Below, piece after piece: positions 1-10,518 of a stretch of 64,000 bases of DNA (positions are counted from its first letter, which is position 1; every line of letters starts with the position of its first letter). Location of the stretch: positions 1-64,000 of the forward strand of contig DWXK01000062.1 in the NCBI GenBank assembly GCA_019119205.1, read 5' to 3'. The notes beneath the pieces were generated by a model. It saw only the letters and a program-made list of their open reading frames with translations. It did no database searches and had not been told where the DNA came from. Source of the stretch: Candidatus Mediterraneibacter intestinavium. GTDB taxonomy: Bacteria; Bacillota; Clostridia; Lachnospirales; Lachnospiraceae. Made by a program: the position numbers and the translations under genes.

Positions 1-245
1 CCCGGGATGTAGCTTGTTACTTCGATTCCGTTAGAAAGACGAACTCTGGCGATCTTTCTGAGAGCTGAGTTAGGCTTCTTCGGTGTAGCAGTCTTAACAG
101 CTGTGCAGACACCTCTCTTCTGCGGTGCAGATGTGTTTGTCGCACGTTTTTTCAGAGAGTTGTATCCTTTCTGAAGTGCCGGTGCTGTAGACTTTTTCTC
201 AGAAGTCTGACGTCCTTTTCTAACTAACTGGTTAAATGTTGGCAT
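1..245 (-). CDS. rpsL: 30S ribosomal protein S12 (3' end outside window)
   Basis: Reverse translation [85 protein letters not shown] at 245..243. Confidence 0.95.
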   Translation of the reverse strand, partial: MPTFNQLVRKGRQTSEKKSTAPALQKGYNSLKKRATNTSAPQKRGVCTAVKTATPKKPNSALRKIARVRLSNGIEVTSYIP

Positions 246-568
246 TCTTTTCACCTCCTATGAATTATTCGTTACCTTGCGGCTTATGCCGTAAGGGGCT
301 GCGGATAATCATGTCATTATCCATTTTCGCGCACAAAAATAATACGTTTTTGCACGCTAGATTAGTTTATTACGTTTATTTTCGGATGTCAAGGGATTTT
401 ACGATGTTTTTAAAAAACTGTGTTTCCTTAATAATGTAAATATAGAATCAGTGCCGTGCGCTCGTTCAAAAGCACACGGCACCTGCAGCGATATATCATT
501 TGAATATCCTGACTCTGTTTTTATCCAGACCCGCCCCTCCTTTAAAAGGGACTGTCCACTGCACTAGA

Positions 569-2011
569 TCAATACGCTCTTCCCCAGTAGACCATATGCT
601 TCGCCGGCTTGCCGCAGCACACGCATACATCTGAGAGATGTTCCTCTTCCATCGGGATACATCTGGAAGTCACTCCTCCCGCCTGCGCCTTGATCTCGTC
701 CTCGCACGCTTCCTCGCCGCACCACATCGCTTTGACAAAGCCTTTCTTATTCTGAACAGCATCTTTCATCTCGTCGATGCTCGTCGCTGTGCTGATATGG
801 TCATCCAGGAATGCCTTTGCCTTCGCATAAAGATCTTTCTGGATCGTCTCAAGGATCTCACCCAGTTTTGTGGTGATCTCATCCATGGATACGACGATCT
901 TCTCTCTTGTATCACGGCGTACCACGACCACCTGTCCGTTCTCGATATCCTTCGGTCCGATCTCGATACGTGTCGGGATCCCAAGCATCTCCTGCTCACT
1001 GAACTTCCATCCCGGGCTCTTCTCAGAGTCGTCGATCTTCGCGCGGTATCCTGCCGCCTTCAGTGTCTCCAGCAGTTCGTTCGCCTTATCCAGCACACCT
1101 TCTTTATGCTGCGCGATCGGGATGACCCTTGTCTGGACCGGTGCGATCCTTGGCGGAAGCACGAGACCGCTGTCATCGCCGTGCACCATGATGATGGCAC
1201 CGATGATCCTGGTAGAAAGTCCCCAGGACGTCTCGTACACGCTGTGAAGCTCATTGTTCTTGTCCGCATATTTGATATTGAACGCGTCCGGGAACGCATT
1301 TCCGAAGAAATGGCTCGTAGCAGACTGGAGCGCCTGTCCGTCATGCATCAGCGCCTCGATCGTGTAAGTATCCTGAGCTCCGGCAAACTTCTCGCTCTCC
1401 GTCTTCCTTCCTGCGACCACCGGGATCGCCAGGTCCTGCTCTACGAAATCTTTGTATACGTTCCACATCATCTTCGTGCGCTCTTCCGCTTCCTCGTAAG
1501 TCGCATGGATGGTGTGTCCCTCCTGCCACAGGAATTCTCTGGAACGAAGGAACGGTCTTGTTGTCTTCTCCCATCTCAGGACAGAACACCACTGGTTCCA
1601 TACCTTAGGAAGGTCACGGTAGGACTGTACCGTCTTGCTCCACACATCGCAGAACAGTGTCTCAGAAGTCGGACGGATGCAGAATCTCTCCTGGAGCTGC
1701 TCCATCCCTCCGTGAGTCACCCATGCCACCTCCGGCGCAAATCCTTCGATATGATCCTTCTCCTTCTGAAGAAGGCTCTCCGGGATCAGGACCGGGAGAT
1801 AAACGTTCTCCACTCCTGTCTCTTTGAATCTTCTGTCAAGGTCCGCCTGGATATTCTCCCACAGGGCGTATCCGTTCGGCAGATAGTTCAGGCATCCTTT
1901 TACCCCTGAATAGTCGCACAGTTTCGCCTCTCGGACGACGTCCGTATACCACTGTGCAAAGTCTTCATCTCTTGATGTGATCGACTGTACCAGTTTCTTT
2001 TCCTTTGCCAT
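569..2011 (-). CDS. proS: prolyl-tRNA synthetase (short, archaeal/eukaryote-like type)
   Basis: 480 aa ORF with ProRS motifs ([30 protein letters not shown]); preceded by a T-box leader. Confidence 0.95.
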   Translation of the reverse strand: MAKEKKLVQSITSRDEDFAQWYTDVVREAKLCDYSGVKGCLNYLPNGYALWENIQADLDRRFKETGVENVYLPVLIPESLLQKEKDHIEGFAPEVAWVTHGGMEQLQERFCIRPTSETLFCDVWSKTVQSYRDLPKVWNQWCSVLRWEKTTRPFLRSREFLWQEGHTIHATYEEAEERTKMMWNVYKDFVEQDLAIPVVAGRKTESEKFAGAQDTYTIEALMHDGQALQSATSHFFGNAFPDAFNIKYADKNNELHSVYETSWGLSTRIIGAIIMVHGDDSGLVLPPRIAPVQTRVIPIAQHKEGVLDKANELLETLKAAGYRAKIDDSEKSPGWKFSEQEMLGIPTRIEIGPKDIENGQVVVVRRDTREKIVVSMDEITTKLGEILETIQKDLYAKAKAFLDDHISTATSIDEMKDAVQNKKGFVKAMWCGEEACEDEIKAQAGGVTSRCIPMEEEHLSDVCVCCGKPAKHMVYWGRAY

Positions 2012-2034
2012 CTTTCTCTCTCCTTAAAAAATAA

Positions 2035-2362
2035 TAAAGCCGGGACATCCTGTGTCCCCTGAAAACAAGGGACCGGATTTCCCGGCGGTACCACCCTATT
2101 TAACTGCTCTGCGCGCCTCTCAGTCCAGGATAATGACCCGGAAGCCGCGCACCTTAGCAGCTCACTCTTTCGCCTTTAACGCAGGCTTACGCTGCACTTT
2201 CATGCAGAAGCTCCCGGGCCGGTTCTGTACATTCCTGCGAAGGCTCTCACCAGCCGCCTCCTCTCTGTGGCATTCCCCGTACATACTAATCCCGTTCATC
2301 GCTGTCCGTAAGTTGCAGTCCACACCTAAACTGAGCGCAGCGTGAACTGTAACGTCCGTAAC
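2035..2362 (-). promoter_or_regulatory. T-box leader of proS
   Basis: Minus strand carries the T-box core AGGGTGGTACCGC (2085..2097), a stem I-like start GATGAACGGGATTAGTA, AGAGAG/GGTGAGAGCC motifs, and a terminator hairpin GCCGGG...CCCGGC followed by a T-rich run. Confidence 0.9.
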
Positions 2363-2366
2363 TGTG

Positions 2367-2395
2367 ATTTTATCGAAAAACACCGATATTGTCAA
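2367..2395 (-). promoter_or_regulatory. sigma70-type promoter for the proS T-box transcript
   Basis: Minus strand TTGACA (2395..2390), 17 nt spacer, TAAAAT (2372..2367). Confidence 0.75.
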
Positions 2396-3531
2396 CCTTG
2401 GATCTGCAGCAGCTTCTGTTTCAGTTCATTCTCCATCGTCTGGAGTTCCGCCTCAGCCTCCGCTCTCTTCTGCCTTCCTTCCCTCTGGATGTTCATCACT
2501 TCATCCAGGGTGGAGATCAGAGATTCATTGGTCGCCTTGAGGGTATCCATATCCACGATCCCCCTCTCGGACTCTTTCGCCGTCTCGATCGTCGCCATCT
2601 TAAGTTTCTCCGCATTCTTCCGGAGAAGTTCATTTGTCATGTCTGTCACTTCCCTCTGTGCCGCTGCTGCCTGGGTAGAATGCTCCACGCCGAGCGCCAG
2701 CACCATCTGGCTCTTCCAGAGCGGGATGGTGTTCACGATGGTGGACTGGATCTTCTCCACCATCAGAGTATCGTTGTTCTGCACAAGACGGATCTGTGGA
2801 GCGGTCTGGATCGAGATCATCCGGGTCAGCTCCAAGTCATGGATCTTCTTCTCAAACCGGTTACACATAGAATCCAGGTCTTTTGCCGCCTGCGCATCCT
2901 CAGGAAGCCCGGACGCCTGCGCCTTTGCCGTCAGTTCCATCAGCTCGCCGCTTCTGACCTCCTGAAGTTTCTTCTTCCCGGCAAGGATGTACATGGACAG
3001 TTCTTTAAAGTACGTAAGGTTCAGCTCGTACATCTTGTCCAGCAGCGCCGTATCTTTCATAAGCTGCACCTGATGCTTTTCCAGCACTTTGACGATCTCA
3101 TTGACGTTCGCCTCTGCCTTGGCGTATTTTGCCTTCATGTTCTCGATCTTATTGGAAGCTTTCTTAAAGATCCCGAGAAATCCTTTCTCCTCTTCTTCAT
3201 CAAAATTCTTCAGTTCCTTCACGACTCCGCTGAGAAGGTCTCCGACTTCTCCCAAGTCTTTTGACCGCACATTCTCCAGCGCTGACTCGGAAAAATCCGC
3301 CATCTTCTTCTGCGTCCCCGCTCCGTACTGGAGCACCAGCGTGGAATTTGTCAGATCGATCTGCTTTGCAAACGCATCCACCGTGCGGCGCTCCTCCTCT
3401 GTGAGGATGCTGTCATCCAGCGCCGGTTCTTCTTTCTGCTGCTGTACCGGCGGTTTCTTCTCCTCCATCCCCTGGAAAGGATCCAGTGTAAGTGTCGGCG
3501 CCGTACTCATGTCCTGAAAATCACTGCCCAT
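2392..3531 (-). CDS. toxic anion resistance protein, TelA family
   Basis: 379 aa; TelA-like coiled-coil sequence (KAKYAKAEANVNEIVKVLEKHQVQLMKDTALLDKMYELN), adjacent to an XpaC-like gene. Confidence 0.9.
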   Translation of the reverse strand: MGSDFQDMSTAPTLTLDPFQGMEEKKPPVQQQKEEPALDDSILTEEERRTVDAFAKQIDLTNSTLVLQYGAGTQKKMADFSESALENVRSKDLGEVGDLLSGVVKELKNFDEEEEKGFLGIFKKASNKIENMKAKYAKAEANVNEIVKVLEKHQVQLMKDTALLDKMYELNLTYFKELSMYILAGKKKLQEVRSGELMELTAKAQASGLPEDAQAAKDLDSMCNRFEKKIHDLELTRMISIQTAPQIRLVQNNDTLMVEKIQSTIVNTIPLWKSQMVLALGVEHSTQAAAAQREVTDMTNELLRKNAEKLKMATIETAKESERGIVDMDTLKATNESLISTLDEVMNIQREGRQKRAEAEAELQTMENELKQKLLQIQG

Positions 3532-3624
3532 TTTTCTTCCCTCCGTTTATCTTTTTCTGTTATTTAGCACATAACTCTTTCTTATTCTTGTTTCTCTGTC
3601 CGTTTCCGGGATCAGTCCCGGGGA

Positions 3625-4845
3625 TCATTTTTTGTTTTTCAGTCCGTCCTCTGTGAGACCTTCCTGCGCCAGCATCATGTTCAGCACAGAGATATCGGAC
3701 GACACATCCCACGCGGTATCCTGGAACAGATCGTCCAGCAGCTTTTCAAACGCCACGTTCAGAGTATCCAGCGTTTTCTCGATCTCTTTCTTGGAAGAGA
3801 TGATGTTCTCCCCCTGTACCGGCTGGGCATCCAGTTCCTCATATGCGTCCAGCAGTTTGATCGTCATCGGAAGATAGTAGTCCATCAGACGATGGATATC
3901 ATCCACTGTTTCCGGATTCTGCTCTACCCTGTCAAAGATCTTATCCACCAGCATCTCCATCCGGGCGATCTTATTGGATATCTCTTCGCCCGGAATGGCA
4001 TCGTTCGCCTCGCGGATCTTCTTCACATATTCATCTCCTGACCGGATGATCTCCTGCACCTCCGGAGACAGCTTTGAATACTCCTGGCGTGCCTTTTCTT
4101 CCGCCGCTTCCTTTTCTGCCTTCTGCTGCCTCATCTGTTCCATCAGGCTCGTGTACTGCTGAAACGCCGCGTCACTGGACATAAGGCATGTCCCCTGCTC
4201 ATCCAGATGTCCCTGCCGGAACCAGCCTTTTTTGATCATCTTCTTCAGGTCCTTCAGGACCGCCTTCACCGGACGTCCTGTCTGGCGTGCCAGTTCCTTG
4301 ACCTCACAGTATTCCTGGTTTCCCATGATCTTCACATATTTCCGGAATCTCCCCACGCTCCGGACCATGCTGGTCCCGGTCCCTGCCATGAACGCAAAGA
4401 TCAGTGTCACGATCGCCATCGCCGCCGCACCAAGACCAAAAGCCGTCCCCCAGCCCGCCGCCGATGCCGCGATGAGAACTGCGATCAGGAGGATGAGCGC
4501 TCCGGCTCCGAAAACATATCCCGTTGCTGCCAGGAATATCCCTCCGATCCTGGTGGAATTCCCCCTCAGGTACAGAATCTTCTTTTTCTCCTGGGGTGAC
4601 TCTGTCTTCGCGCCCTGACGCGGTTCATAAGGCGGGGTGTACGCCTGCGGGCCGCCCCAGTTTCCTCCGATGGGTCTCTCCCTGTACCAGCCGCCATTTT
4701 TCAGTCCCCGCGACACATTATCCATCGCCTGGCCGATGGTGTCAGACACCGTCTGGTTCAGCCTGCTGAAATCTCGGGAATCCACTGCATCCTGTATCGT
4801 CCTCCTGATGTCTTCCCCAAATCTTTCCCAGTCGTTATTTATCAT
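3625..4845 (-). CDS. XpaC-like 5-bromo-4-chloroindolyl phosphate hydrolysis family protein
   Basis: 406 aa; two TM segments, C-terminal XpaC-like helical domain; operon partner of TelA. Confidence 0.8.
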   Translation of the reverse strand: MINNDWERFGEDIRRTIQDAVDSRDFSRLNQTVSDTIGQAMDNVSRGLKNGGWYRERPIGGNWGGPQAYTPPYEPRQGAKTESPQEKKKILYLRGNSTRIGGIFLAATGYVFGAGALILLIAVLIAASAAGWGTAFGLGAAAMAIVTLIFAFMAGTGTSMVRSVGRFRKYVKIMGNQEYCEVKELARQTGRPVKAVLKDLKKMIKKGWFRQGHLDEQGTCLMSSDAAFQQYTSLMEQMRQQKAEKEAAEEKARQEYSKLSPEVQEIIRSGDEYVKKIREANDAIPGEEISNKIARMEMLVDKIFDRVEQNPETVDDIHRLMDYYLPMTIKLLDAYEELDAQPVQGENIISSKKEIEKTLDTLNVAFEKLLDDLFQDTAWDVSSDISVLNMMLAQEGLTEDGLKNKK

Positions 4846-4942
4846 GGAAATCCTCCTTAAAAGCTTGACCTGAAAATTCTTTTATATGATAATCAGTTTA
4901 GTCGCAACCTGCGGAAAAGTCAAGAATACAAGGAGTACCAGA

Positions 4943-5677
4943 ATGAACCAGGATACCAGCAGCCTCATCATATATGAAGACCCGCATATCATCGTCTGCC
5001 GCAAACCCGCCGGGGTTCCCACCCAGAGCAGCCGGATCGGCACCCGTGACATGGTCAGCCTCCTGAAAAACCATCTGGCTGACGCTTCATCTTCCAAAAA
5101 CAAAAACATCAAAAGCGGGCAGACAAAAGAGCCTTACCTTGCCGTGATCCATCGTCTGGACCAGCCCGTGGAAGGGCTTCTCGTCTTTGCCAAGACACCT
5201 GCTGCCGCCCGGGAGCTTTCACGTCAGCTGACAGGCTCCGGTTTTGGGAAATATTACCTTGCCGCAGTCCGGGGGATCCCGGTCCCGCCCGAAACGGACC
5301 TGGAAGATCATCTGGTCAAGGATGGACGCGCCAACACTTCCCGGGTCTGCCAGCCGGACACGCCGGGAGCGAAACCTGCCCGCCTTCATTACCGCACCCT
5401 TGATACGTATCCGGATGCCGGCACCCCTTATTCTGTAGTCGAGATCCATCTGGATACCGGGCGCCACCATCAGATCCGGGTCCAGATGGCTCATCACGGA
5501 TTTCCACTCCTGGGCGACCGGAAATACGGTGAAGATCCCCACTACGGCAGCCTTTCCGGAACACCACTCCCAAAGACACTATGTCTCTTCGCATACAGGC
5601 TGGATCTTTGTCATCCTTCAACCGGAAAGGAAATGCACTTTGAACTGCCGGCGCCCCGCTGGGACAGCCTGATCTGA
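4943..5677 (+). CDS. RluA-family pseudouridine synthase
   Basis: HRLDQPVEGLLVFAKT catalytic motif and GRHHQIRVQMAHHGFPLLGDRKYG; start at ATG 4943 after an AGGAG RBS. Confidence 0.93.
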   Translation: MNQDTSSLIIYEDPHIIVCRKPAGVPTQSSRIGTRDMVSLLKNHLADASSSKNKNIKSGQTKEPYLAVIHRLDQPVEGLLVFAKTPAAARELSRQLTGSGFGKYYLAAVRGIPVPPETDLEDHLVKDGRANTSRVCQPDTPGAKPARLHYRTLDTYPDAGTPYSVVEIHLDTGRHHQIRVQMAHHGFPLLGDRKYGEDPHYGSLSGTPLPKTLCLFAYRLDLCHPSTGKEMHFELPAPRWDSLI

Positions 5678-5771
5678 CATCTGCGCCGCAGTTCCCGCAT
5701 CAGCCCCCGCTCAGCTTCATGCCCTGTTCACGCTCTTCTGCATGGTCATTTTCCTTCTCATGGCAAAATAA

Positions 5772-5826
5772 GGCTGCCGTCACCATCCTGTGATATGCTC
5801 CACTGGTGATACGGCAGCCCTTTTTC
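5772..5826 (+). terminator. Rho-independent terminator downstream of the RluA-family gene
   Basis: GGCTGCCGT...ACGGCAGCC stem followed by CTTTTTCT. Confidence 0.7.
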
Positions 5827-5871
5827 TCTGTTTCACTGTTCACACATCAGCGCAGTCAGTTCGGTACCTCC

Positions 5872-6159
5872 TCATATCTCCCCGACTTCTGCCTCCGGCT
5901 CTTCTTCAAGGTTTTCCTCATATTTCTGGAGGATCGTCGTCTGTATCCTCTCTCTTGTGCCGGAATTGATCGGATGCGCGATATCTCTGTATTCCCCGTC
6001 CAGAGCTTTCTTGCTCGGCATCGCGATAAACAGGCCTTTCTCTCCCTCAATCACTTTGATGTCATGTACAACAAATTCGTCGTCGATCGTGATAGATACG
6101 ACGGCTTTTAATTTCCCCTCTTTCGCGACTTTTCTCACACGTACATCAGTAATCTGCAT
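5872..6159 (-). CDS. spoVG: septation protein SpoVG
   Basis: [51 protein letters not shown], characteristic SpoVG. Confidence 0.97.
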   Translation of the reverse strand: MQITDVRVRKVAKEGKLKAVVSITIDDEFVVHDIKVIEGEKGLFIAMPSKKALDGEYRDIAHPINSGTRERIQTTILQKYEENLEEEPEAEVGEI

Positions 6160-6263
6160 ACTCTCCAGTCTCCTTTCTCTGTCTGCATCTCCCACGGTCC
6201 CGCCGGTCTTATTCCTTTTTCCTTTCCTCCCCGGGCACCGCAGCCCGTCTGTATCTTCCGGGC

Positions 6264-7382
6264 TTATAATGCATATCTCTCGTTCTTCTCAACTACTACT
6301 TTTATACCGTTTTCTCCAACATGTCTCGTATTCGCTCTGATCGTATCGCGGCTCTCCACGATACAGTTCTCAATATAAGTGTTGTCCCCAAGATAAACAT
6401 CATTGAGAATGATCGAATTCTTGATCACACAGTTATTTCCGACAAATACTTTCTTAAATATAACAGAATTTTCCACTGTCCCGTTGATGATGCTCCCACT
6501 TCCCACAAGACTGTTCTTCACAACAGCTCCCGGGTTGTATTTTGCAGGCGGCTGGTCGCTCACCTTTGAGAATACGCTCGGAAGTTCCCGGAAGAAATAA
6601 TTGCGCACTTCCGGCTTCAGGAAATCCATGTTTGTCTGATAATAGGAATCAACAGTTGAGATATTGTTCCAATAACTGTTTATCTTATAACCGTAAATCT
6701 TTTTCAGGTTCTTATAACGGATCAGGATGTCCGTTACAAAGTCGTGCCTCTCCTCTTCAGCACAATGTTCAACAAGGTCGATAAGCTGTCTCCTGCGGAT
6801 CACATAGATCCCCGTGGAGATCGTCTGGGAATGTGCCACCATCGGCTTTTCCTCAAACTCCTCGATCCTTGCCGACTCGTTCATGCGGATCGTCCCGAAC
6901 CGGGTAGCGTCCTCGCCCGGCTCCAGTTCTTTGCACACGACTGTGATATCAGCCTTCTTCGCGATATGATATTCCAGCACCTTGTTGTAATCCATCTTAT
7001 AGACAGCGTCTCCCGACGTGATGATCACATAAGGCTCATGACATTTTCTCAGGAAATCCAGGTTCTGATAGATCGCATCTGCAGTCCCTCTGTACCAGTA
7101 TCCGTTATCCGCAGTGATCGTCGGCGTAAACACATACAGCCCGCCCTGCTTTCTCCCGAAATCCCACCATTTTGAAGAGTTCAGATGTTCATTCAGGGAT
7201 CTGGCATTATATTGTGTCAGCACCGCCACTTTCTGAATATGAGAATTGGTCATATTGCTCAGCGCAAAATCGATCGCCCGGTAGCTTCCGGCAACCGGCA
7301 TTGCTGCAGCAGCGCGCTTTGCCGTCAGCTCCTTCATCCTCCTGCTGTTACCGCCTGCTAAGATAATGCCTACCGCTCTCAT
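6264..7382 (-). CDS. glgD: glucose-1-phosphate adenylyltransferase regulatory subunit GlgD (copy 1, full length)
   Basis: 372 aa; GlgD-type N-terminus [45 protein letters not shown]-terminal hexapeptide repeats; start overlaps the 3' end of glgC by 4 nt. Confidence 0.93.
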   Translation of the reverse strand: MRAVGIILAGGNSRRMKELTAKRAAAAMPVAGSYRAIDFALSNMTNSHIQKVAVLTQYNARSLNEHLNSSKWWDFGRKQGGLYVFTPTITADNGYWYRGTADAIYQNLDFLRKCHEPYVIITSGDAVYKMDYNKVLEYHIAKKADITVVCKELEPGEDATRFGTIRMNESARIEEFEEKPMVAHSQTISTGIYVIRRRQLIDLVEHCAEEERHDFVTDILIRYKNLKKIYGYKINSYWNNISTVDSYYQTNMDFLKPEVRNYFFRELPSVFSKVSDQPPAKYNPGAVVKNSLVGSGSIINGTVENSVIFKKVFVGNNCVIKNSIILNDVYLGDNTYIENCIVESRDTIRANTRHVGENGIKVVVEKNERYAL

Positions 7383-8653
7383 ACTCTGTCACCTGCCTTT
7401 ATCAATGTCTCGCCGCTCTCCAGCACGCCGCCCGGATAATCTTCTGCGGAGGTCACGCCGCTGACGGCTGTGTTCTTGCCGATCTGCACTCCCTCAGGGA
7501 TCACAGAGTTCTCACCGATCGTCGCCAGCCCGCCGCTGTAGATGTTTGGTTTCATCTTGTTCGGTACTTCGCTTCCGATCCCGATGACAGCGCCTTTGCC
7601 AACCACGGTATCCTCCGCGATGATCGCTTTCTCGATCACGCAGTTCTCACCGATCGTAACCCCCTGCATGATAATGGAATCACGCACGACACTTCCTTTT
7701 CCAACGACTACGCTCCCGCCCAGGACGGAATTATGGACTTCCCCATAGATCTCCGAGCCGTTGCTGATGATACAGCGGTCCACAACACCCTGCTCCGCGA
7801 TATACTGCGGCGGGATGTTGGCGCTGTTTGTATAGATCTTCCAGAATTCTTCATACAGATTGAATTCCGGAATGATATCGATCAGTTCCATGTTAGCTTC
7901 CCAGTAGGAGCTCAGCGTCCCCACGTCTTTCCAGTAGCCGTTATATTCATACGCAAACAGCCTGTCCCCTTTCTGATGGCAGTAGGGGATGACATGTTTC
8001 CCAAAATCACAGTTGGGCTGGTCTTTCAGCTTTATAAGAGCTTCCCTCAGCACCGGCCAGCTGAAAATGTAAATTCCCATTGAAGCGAGATTGCTGCTCG
8101 GTTTCTCCGGTTTTTCTTCAAAATCTCTGATCTTTCCATCCCCGTCCGCGACAACGATACCGAACCGGCTCGCTTCCTCGATCGGCACCGGCATCGCCGC
8201 GATCGTCACATCGGCTTTGTTCGCCTTGTGGAAATCCAGCATCACCTCATAATCCATCTTGTAGATATGGTCACCTGACAGGATCAGTACATAGTCAGGG
8301 TTGTATGTTTCCATATAATTCAGGTTCTGATAGATCGCATTCGCCGTACCGGTATACCACTCGCTGTTCGAACTTTTCTCATACGGCGGCAGGATAGAGA
8401 CTCCGCCCACATTGCGGTCCAGATCCCACGGAATGCCGATCCCGATGTGTGTGTTCAGCCGAAGGGGCTGATACTGTGTGAGGACTCCGACCGTGTCGAT
8501 CCCAGAATTGATACAATTGCTGAGTGGAAAATCGATGATACGGTATTTCCCGCCAAAAGCAACTGCCGGTTTCGCGACTTTCGCCGTGAGCACTCCCAGT
8601 CGACTGCCCTGTCCTCCCGCCAGGAGCATGGCAATCATTTCCTTTTTAAACAT
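7379..8653 (-). CDS. glgC: glucose-1-phosphate adenylyltransferase GlgC (copy 1)
   Basis: [42 protein letters not shown]. Confidence 0.96.
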   Translation of the reverse strand: MFKKEMIAMLLAGGQGSRLGVLTAKVAKPAVAFGGKYRIIDFPLSNCINSGIDTVGVLTQYQPLRLNTHIGIGIPWDLDRNVGGVSILPPYEKSSNSEWYTGTANAIYQNLNYMETYNPDYVLILSGDHIYKMDYEVMLDFHKANKADVTIAAMPVPIEEASRFGIVVADGDGKIRDFEEKPEKPSSNLASMGIYIFSWPVLREALIKLKDQPNCDFGKHVIPYCHQKGDRLFAYEYNGYWKDVGTLSSYWEANMELIDIIPEFNLYEEFWKIYTNSANIPPQYIAEQGVVDRCIISNGSEIYGEVHNSVLGGSVVVGKGSVVRDSIIMQGVTIGENCVIEKAIIAEDTVVGKGAVIGIGSEVPNKMKPNIYSGGLATIGENSVIPEGVQIGKNTAVSGVTSAEDYPGGVLESGETLIKAGDRV

Positions 8654-8883
8654 TGCGTCACCTCATTTCTAGTTGGTTTCATCTATTATAACACATATTT
8701 AGCTTTATCCAATAATTTTTTACAATTTTTTTGTGTTTTTTCACTTCTTTTTGTGAAATTCAAACAAAAAGATATTCTTTTAATTTTGACCATATATAGT
8801 ATAATATAGTAGATAACAGTATTTATATGACTCAGACACAAAAATTTTCAGAAAGTAAAGCAGATAAAAAAGGGGTATATGTA

Positions 8884-10260
8884 ATGTATAAAATTGATTT
8901 TCAGAAACCGATCCACATCCATTTTATCGGGATCGGCGGCATCAGTATGAGCGGGCTTGCGGAAATCCTTCTGGAGGAGGGTTTTACTGTATCCGGCTCC
9001 GACTCAAAGGAGTCTCCCCTGACCCGAAAACTGGAAAGCGAAGGCGCCCTGATCCACTACGGACAGTGTGCCGAAAATATAACTGACGGCATCGACTGCG
9101 TTGTCTATACCGCAGCGATCAACCGGCGCAATCCGGAGCTTATGGAAGCCGTAGCGCGTAAGATTCCCATGCTTACCCGCGCAGAGCTCCTCGGACAGCT
9201 CATGACGAATTATGACACTCCGATCGCAGTTTCCGGGACTCATGGAAAGACAACGACCACTTCCATGATCTCACACATCCTTCTTGAAGCCGATATGGAT
9301 CCGACCATATCCGTGGGCGGTATCCTCAAGGCGATCGGCGGGAATATCCGCGTGGGAAGTTCAGGGACTTTTCTGACCGAGGCATGTGAATATACAAACA
9401 GCTTCCTCCATTTCTTCCCGAAGATCAGTGTGATCCTGAACATCGAGGAGGATCATCTCGACTTCTTCAAGGACCTGGAGGACATCCGCCATTCTTTCCG
9501 CCAGTTCACAGCGCTGCTGCCCTCTGACGGAACCCTTGTCATCAACGGTGACATCAAAGACTATGAAGAGATCTACAAAGGGCTCGACTGCCGGGTCATC
9601 ACATACGGCTCTTCCGCAGATCTTGATTACAGCGCATCAGACATCCGCTACGATGATCATGGACACGTCTCCTTTGAGCTCCTGAGAAAAGGAGAGTCCG
9701 CCGGCAGAGTCGCACTTTCCGTGACCGGAGACCACAATGTCTCCAACGCCCTTGCGTCCATCGCCGTGGCAGATCTGCTGGGTATCCCTGCCGAGACCGC
9801 CAGAAAGGGGCTGTTCTCTTTCACAGGGACCGACCGCCGCTTTGAATACAAAGGTACATTTAACGGCGTCACAGTGGTTGATGACTATGCGCATCACCCC
9901 ACAGAGATCGCCGCTACTCTGAAAGCAGCGCAACATTACCCTCACAATGACGTATGGTGCGTCTTTCAGCCCCATACCTATACAAGGACAAAAGCATTTT
10001 TCCACGAATTTGCAGAGGCACTTTCCCATGCAGACCATCTCGTCCTTGCGGATATCTATGCAGCACGTGAGACGGATACTCTTGGAGTCTCTTCCGAAGC
10101 GCTGGCAGAGGAAGCGAAAAAACTGGGAACGGACGCATTTTATCTTCCCACATTCGCTGATATCGAGTCGTTCCTGAAGGAACACTGCCGCCCGGGAGAC
10201 CTTCTCATCACCATGGGTGCAGGAGACATCGTCACTGTGGGTGAAGACCTTCTGAAGTAA
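8884..10260 (+). CDS. murC: UDP-N-acetylmuramate--L-alanine ligase
   Basis: IHFIGIGGISMSGLAEILLEEGFTVSGSDSKES; AVSGTHGKTTTTSMISHIL; ATG at 8884. Confidence 0.96.
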   Translation: MYKIDFQKPIHIHFIGIGGISMSGLAEILLEEGFTVSGSDSKESPLTRKLESEGALIHYGQCAENITDGIDCVVYTAAINRRNPELMEAVARKIPMLTRAELLGQLMTNYDTPIAVSGTHGKTTTTSMISHILLEADMDPTISVGGILKAIGGNIRVGSSGTFLTEACEYTNSFLHFFPKISVILNIEEDHLDFFKDLEDIRHSFRQFTALLPSDGTLVINGDIKDYEEIYKGLDCRVITYGSSADLDYSASDIRYDDHGHVSFELLRKGESAGRVALSVTGDHNVSNALASIAVADLLGIPAETARKGLFSFTGTDRRFEYKGTFNGVTVVDDYAHHPTEIAATLKAAQHYPHNDVWCVFQPHTYTRTKAFFHEFAEALSHADHLVLADIYAARETDTLGVSSEALAEEAKKLGTDAFYLPTFADIESFLKEHCRPGDLLITMGAGDIVTVGEDLLK

Positions 10261-10272
10261 ATGATATCTGAC

Positions 10273-10336
10273 TTTTCCACATAGATATGCAGATATCCAC
10301 ATACTTATCCACACTTTCTACACAGAGTTATCTACA
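10273..10336 (+). promoter_or_regulatory. cluster of DnaA-box-like 9-mers upstream of dnaD
   Basis: Same-strand TTTTCCACA (10273), ATATCCACA (10293), TTATCCACA (10305, perfect consensus), TTATCTACA (10328). Confidence 0.6.
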
Positions 10337-10386
10337 AAAAAGCGGGATTTACCCACGAGAAAATCCTTTTTAACTCTATTGCCAGA

Positions 10387-10395
10387 TGTTATAAT
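10387..10395 (+). promoter_or_regulatory. extended -10 promoter element for dnaD
   Basis: TGTTATAAT (TGnTATAAT) at 10387..10395 upstream of ATG 10519. Confidence 0.6.
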
Positions 10396-10518
10396 GAGCA
10401 CACGACAGACAAAGGATATTTATCCGGGACACAGAGGAAATGCGGTTTCCTGTGTGTCCGCTTGATTTTGGCTCCCGGCAGCACCGCCGGACCGTAACAG
10501 AAAGTGGGACAGGATATT

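Noticed and set aside
638-1909. 423-aa plus-strand ORF antisense to proS
   Set aside because: Mirror-frame artefact over a confidently assigned gene; composition is R/H/L-rich with no domain character
2392-4845. TelA/XpaC pair as a new resistance system
   Set aside because: Known conserved pair in Firmicutes; nothing distinctive seen here
10261-10400. chromosomal origin of replication
   Set aside because: DnaA boxes are present but dnaA/dnaN are not adjacent and no clear unwinding element was seen; regulatory cluster preferred
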